Positions 6,131 to 6,150 of a stretch of DNA of 6,150 nucleotides are shown here, piece by piece. The notes under the pieces were generated by a model. It saw nothing but the letters and a program-made list of their open reading frames with translations. It made no database searches and had not been told where the DNA came from. Origin of the DNA: an uncultured Saprospiraceae bacterium (GTDB lineage: Bacteria; Bacteroidota; Bacteroidia; Chitinophagales; Saprospiraceae); assembly GCA_937959095.1 (NCBI GenBank), contig CALGLY010000638.1, positions 1 to 6,150 on the forward strand, in the 5' to 3' direction. How positions within the stretch are numbered: position 1 is the first letter of the stretch; every line of letters begins with the position of its first letter. A program made the translations under genes and the position numbers.

Positions 6131-6150
6131 CTATTCAGAATAGGAACACA

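Overview
The window looks like chromosomal DNA from a member of the Bacteroidota. The evidence is its AT-rich, A-tract-rich intergenic DNA, the lack of Shine-Dalgarno sequences before any gene, an exact TAnnTTTG -7 box paired with an upstream TTG (the Bacteroidota housekeeping promoter pattern) near the right end, and an EAD11-like domain in one protein, a type I associate with this phylum. A filamentous or multicellular lineage such as Saprospiria would fit the conflict-type gene, but that is only a guess.

Layout. Positions 1-248 hold no convincing gene but contain a strong imperfect hairpin (135-179). At 249-545 (+) is a small protein with a C-terminal helix-turn-helix. After 119 bp, at 665-2146 (+), comes the most notable gene: a multidomain protein with an N-terminal nucleoside phosphorylase/nucleosidase domain of the type seen in immune and self-destruct systems, a helical middle segment, an Asn-rich repetitive linker, and a C-terminal segment resembling effector-associated domain 11 (EAD11). 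It converges, with only 8 bp between stop codons, on a complete RtcB-type RNA ligase gene (minus strand, stop at 2155, preferred start at 3540, possible start at 3597). Divergent from rtcB is an AraC-family regulator with a cupin-like sensor domain (3635-4522, +). A 156-bp gap with two hairpins follows, then a complete cytoplasmic GH1 beta-glycosidase (4679-6058, +). The last 92 bp carry a good Bacteroidota promoter reading out of the window toward an unseen gene.

How the genes may work together. The HTH gene and the PNP-EAD11 gene could form a small conflict or defence unit: regulator plus nucleosidase effector, with EAD11 recruiting it to a partner encoded elsewhere, since no second EAD protein is present here. 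The AraC and GH1 genes look like a regulator and glycoside-hydrolase pair for beta-glucoside use. RtcB is probably an independent RNA repair gene. These functional links are inference from domain content and gene order; catalytic motifs are directly visible in the PNP, RtcB and GH1 proteins.
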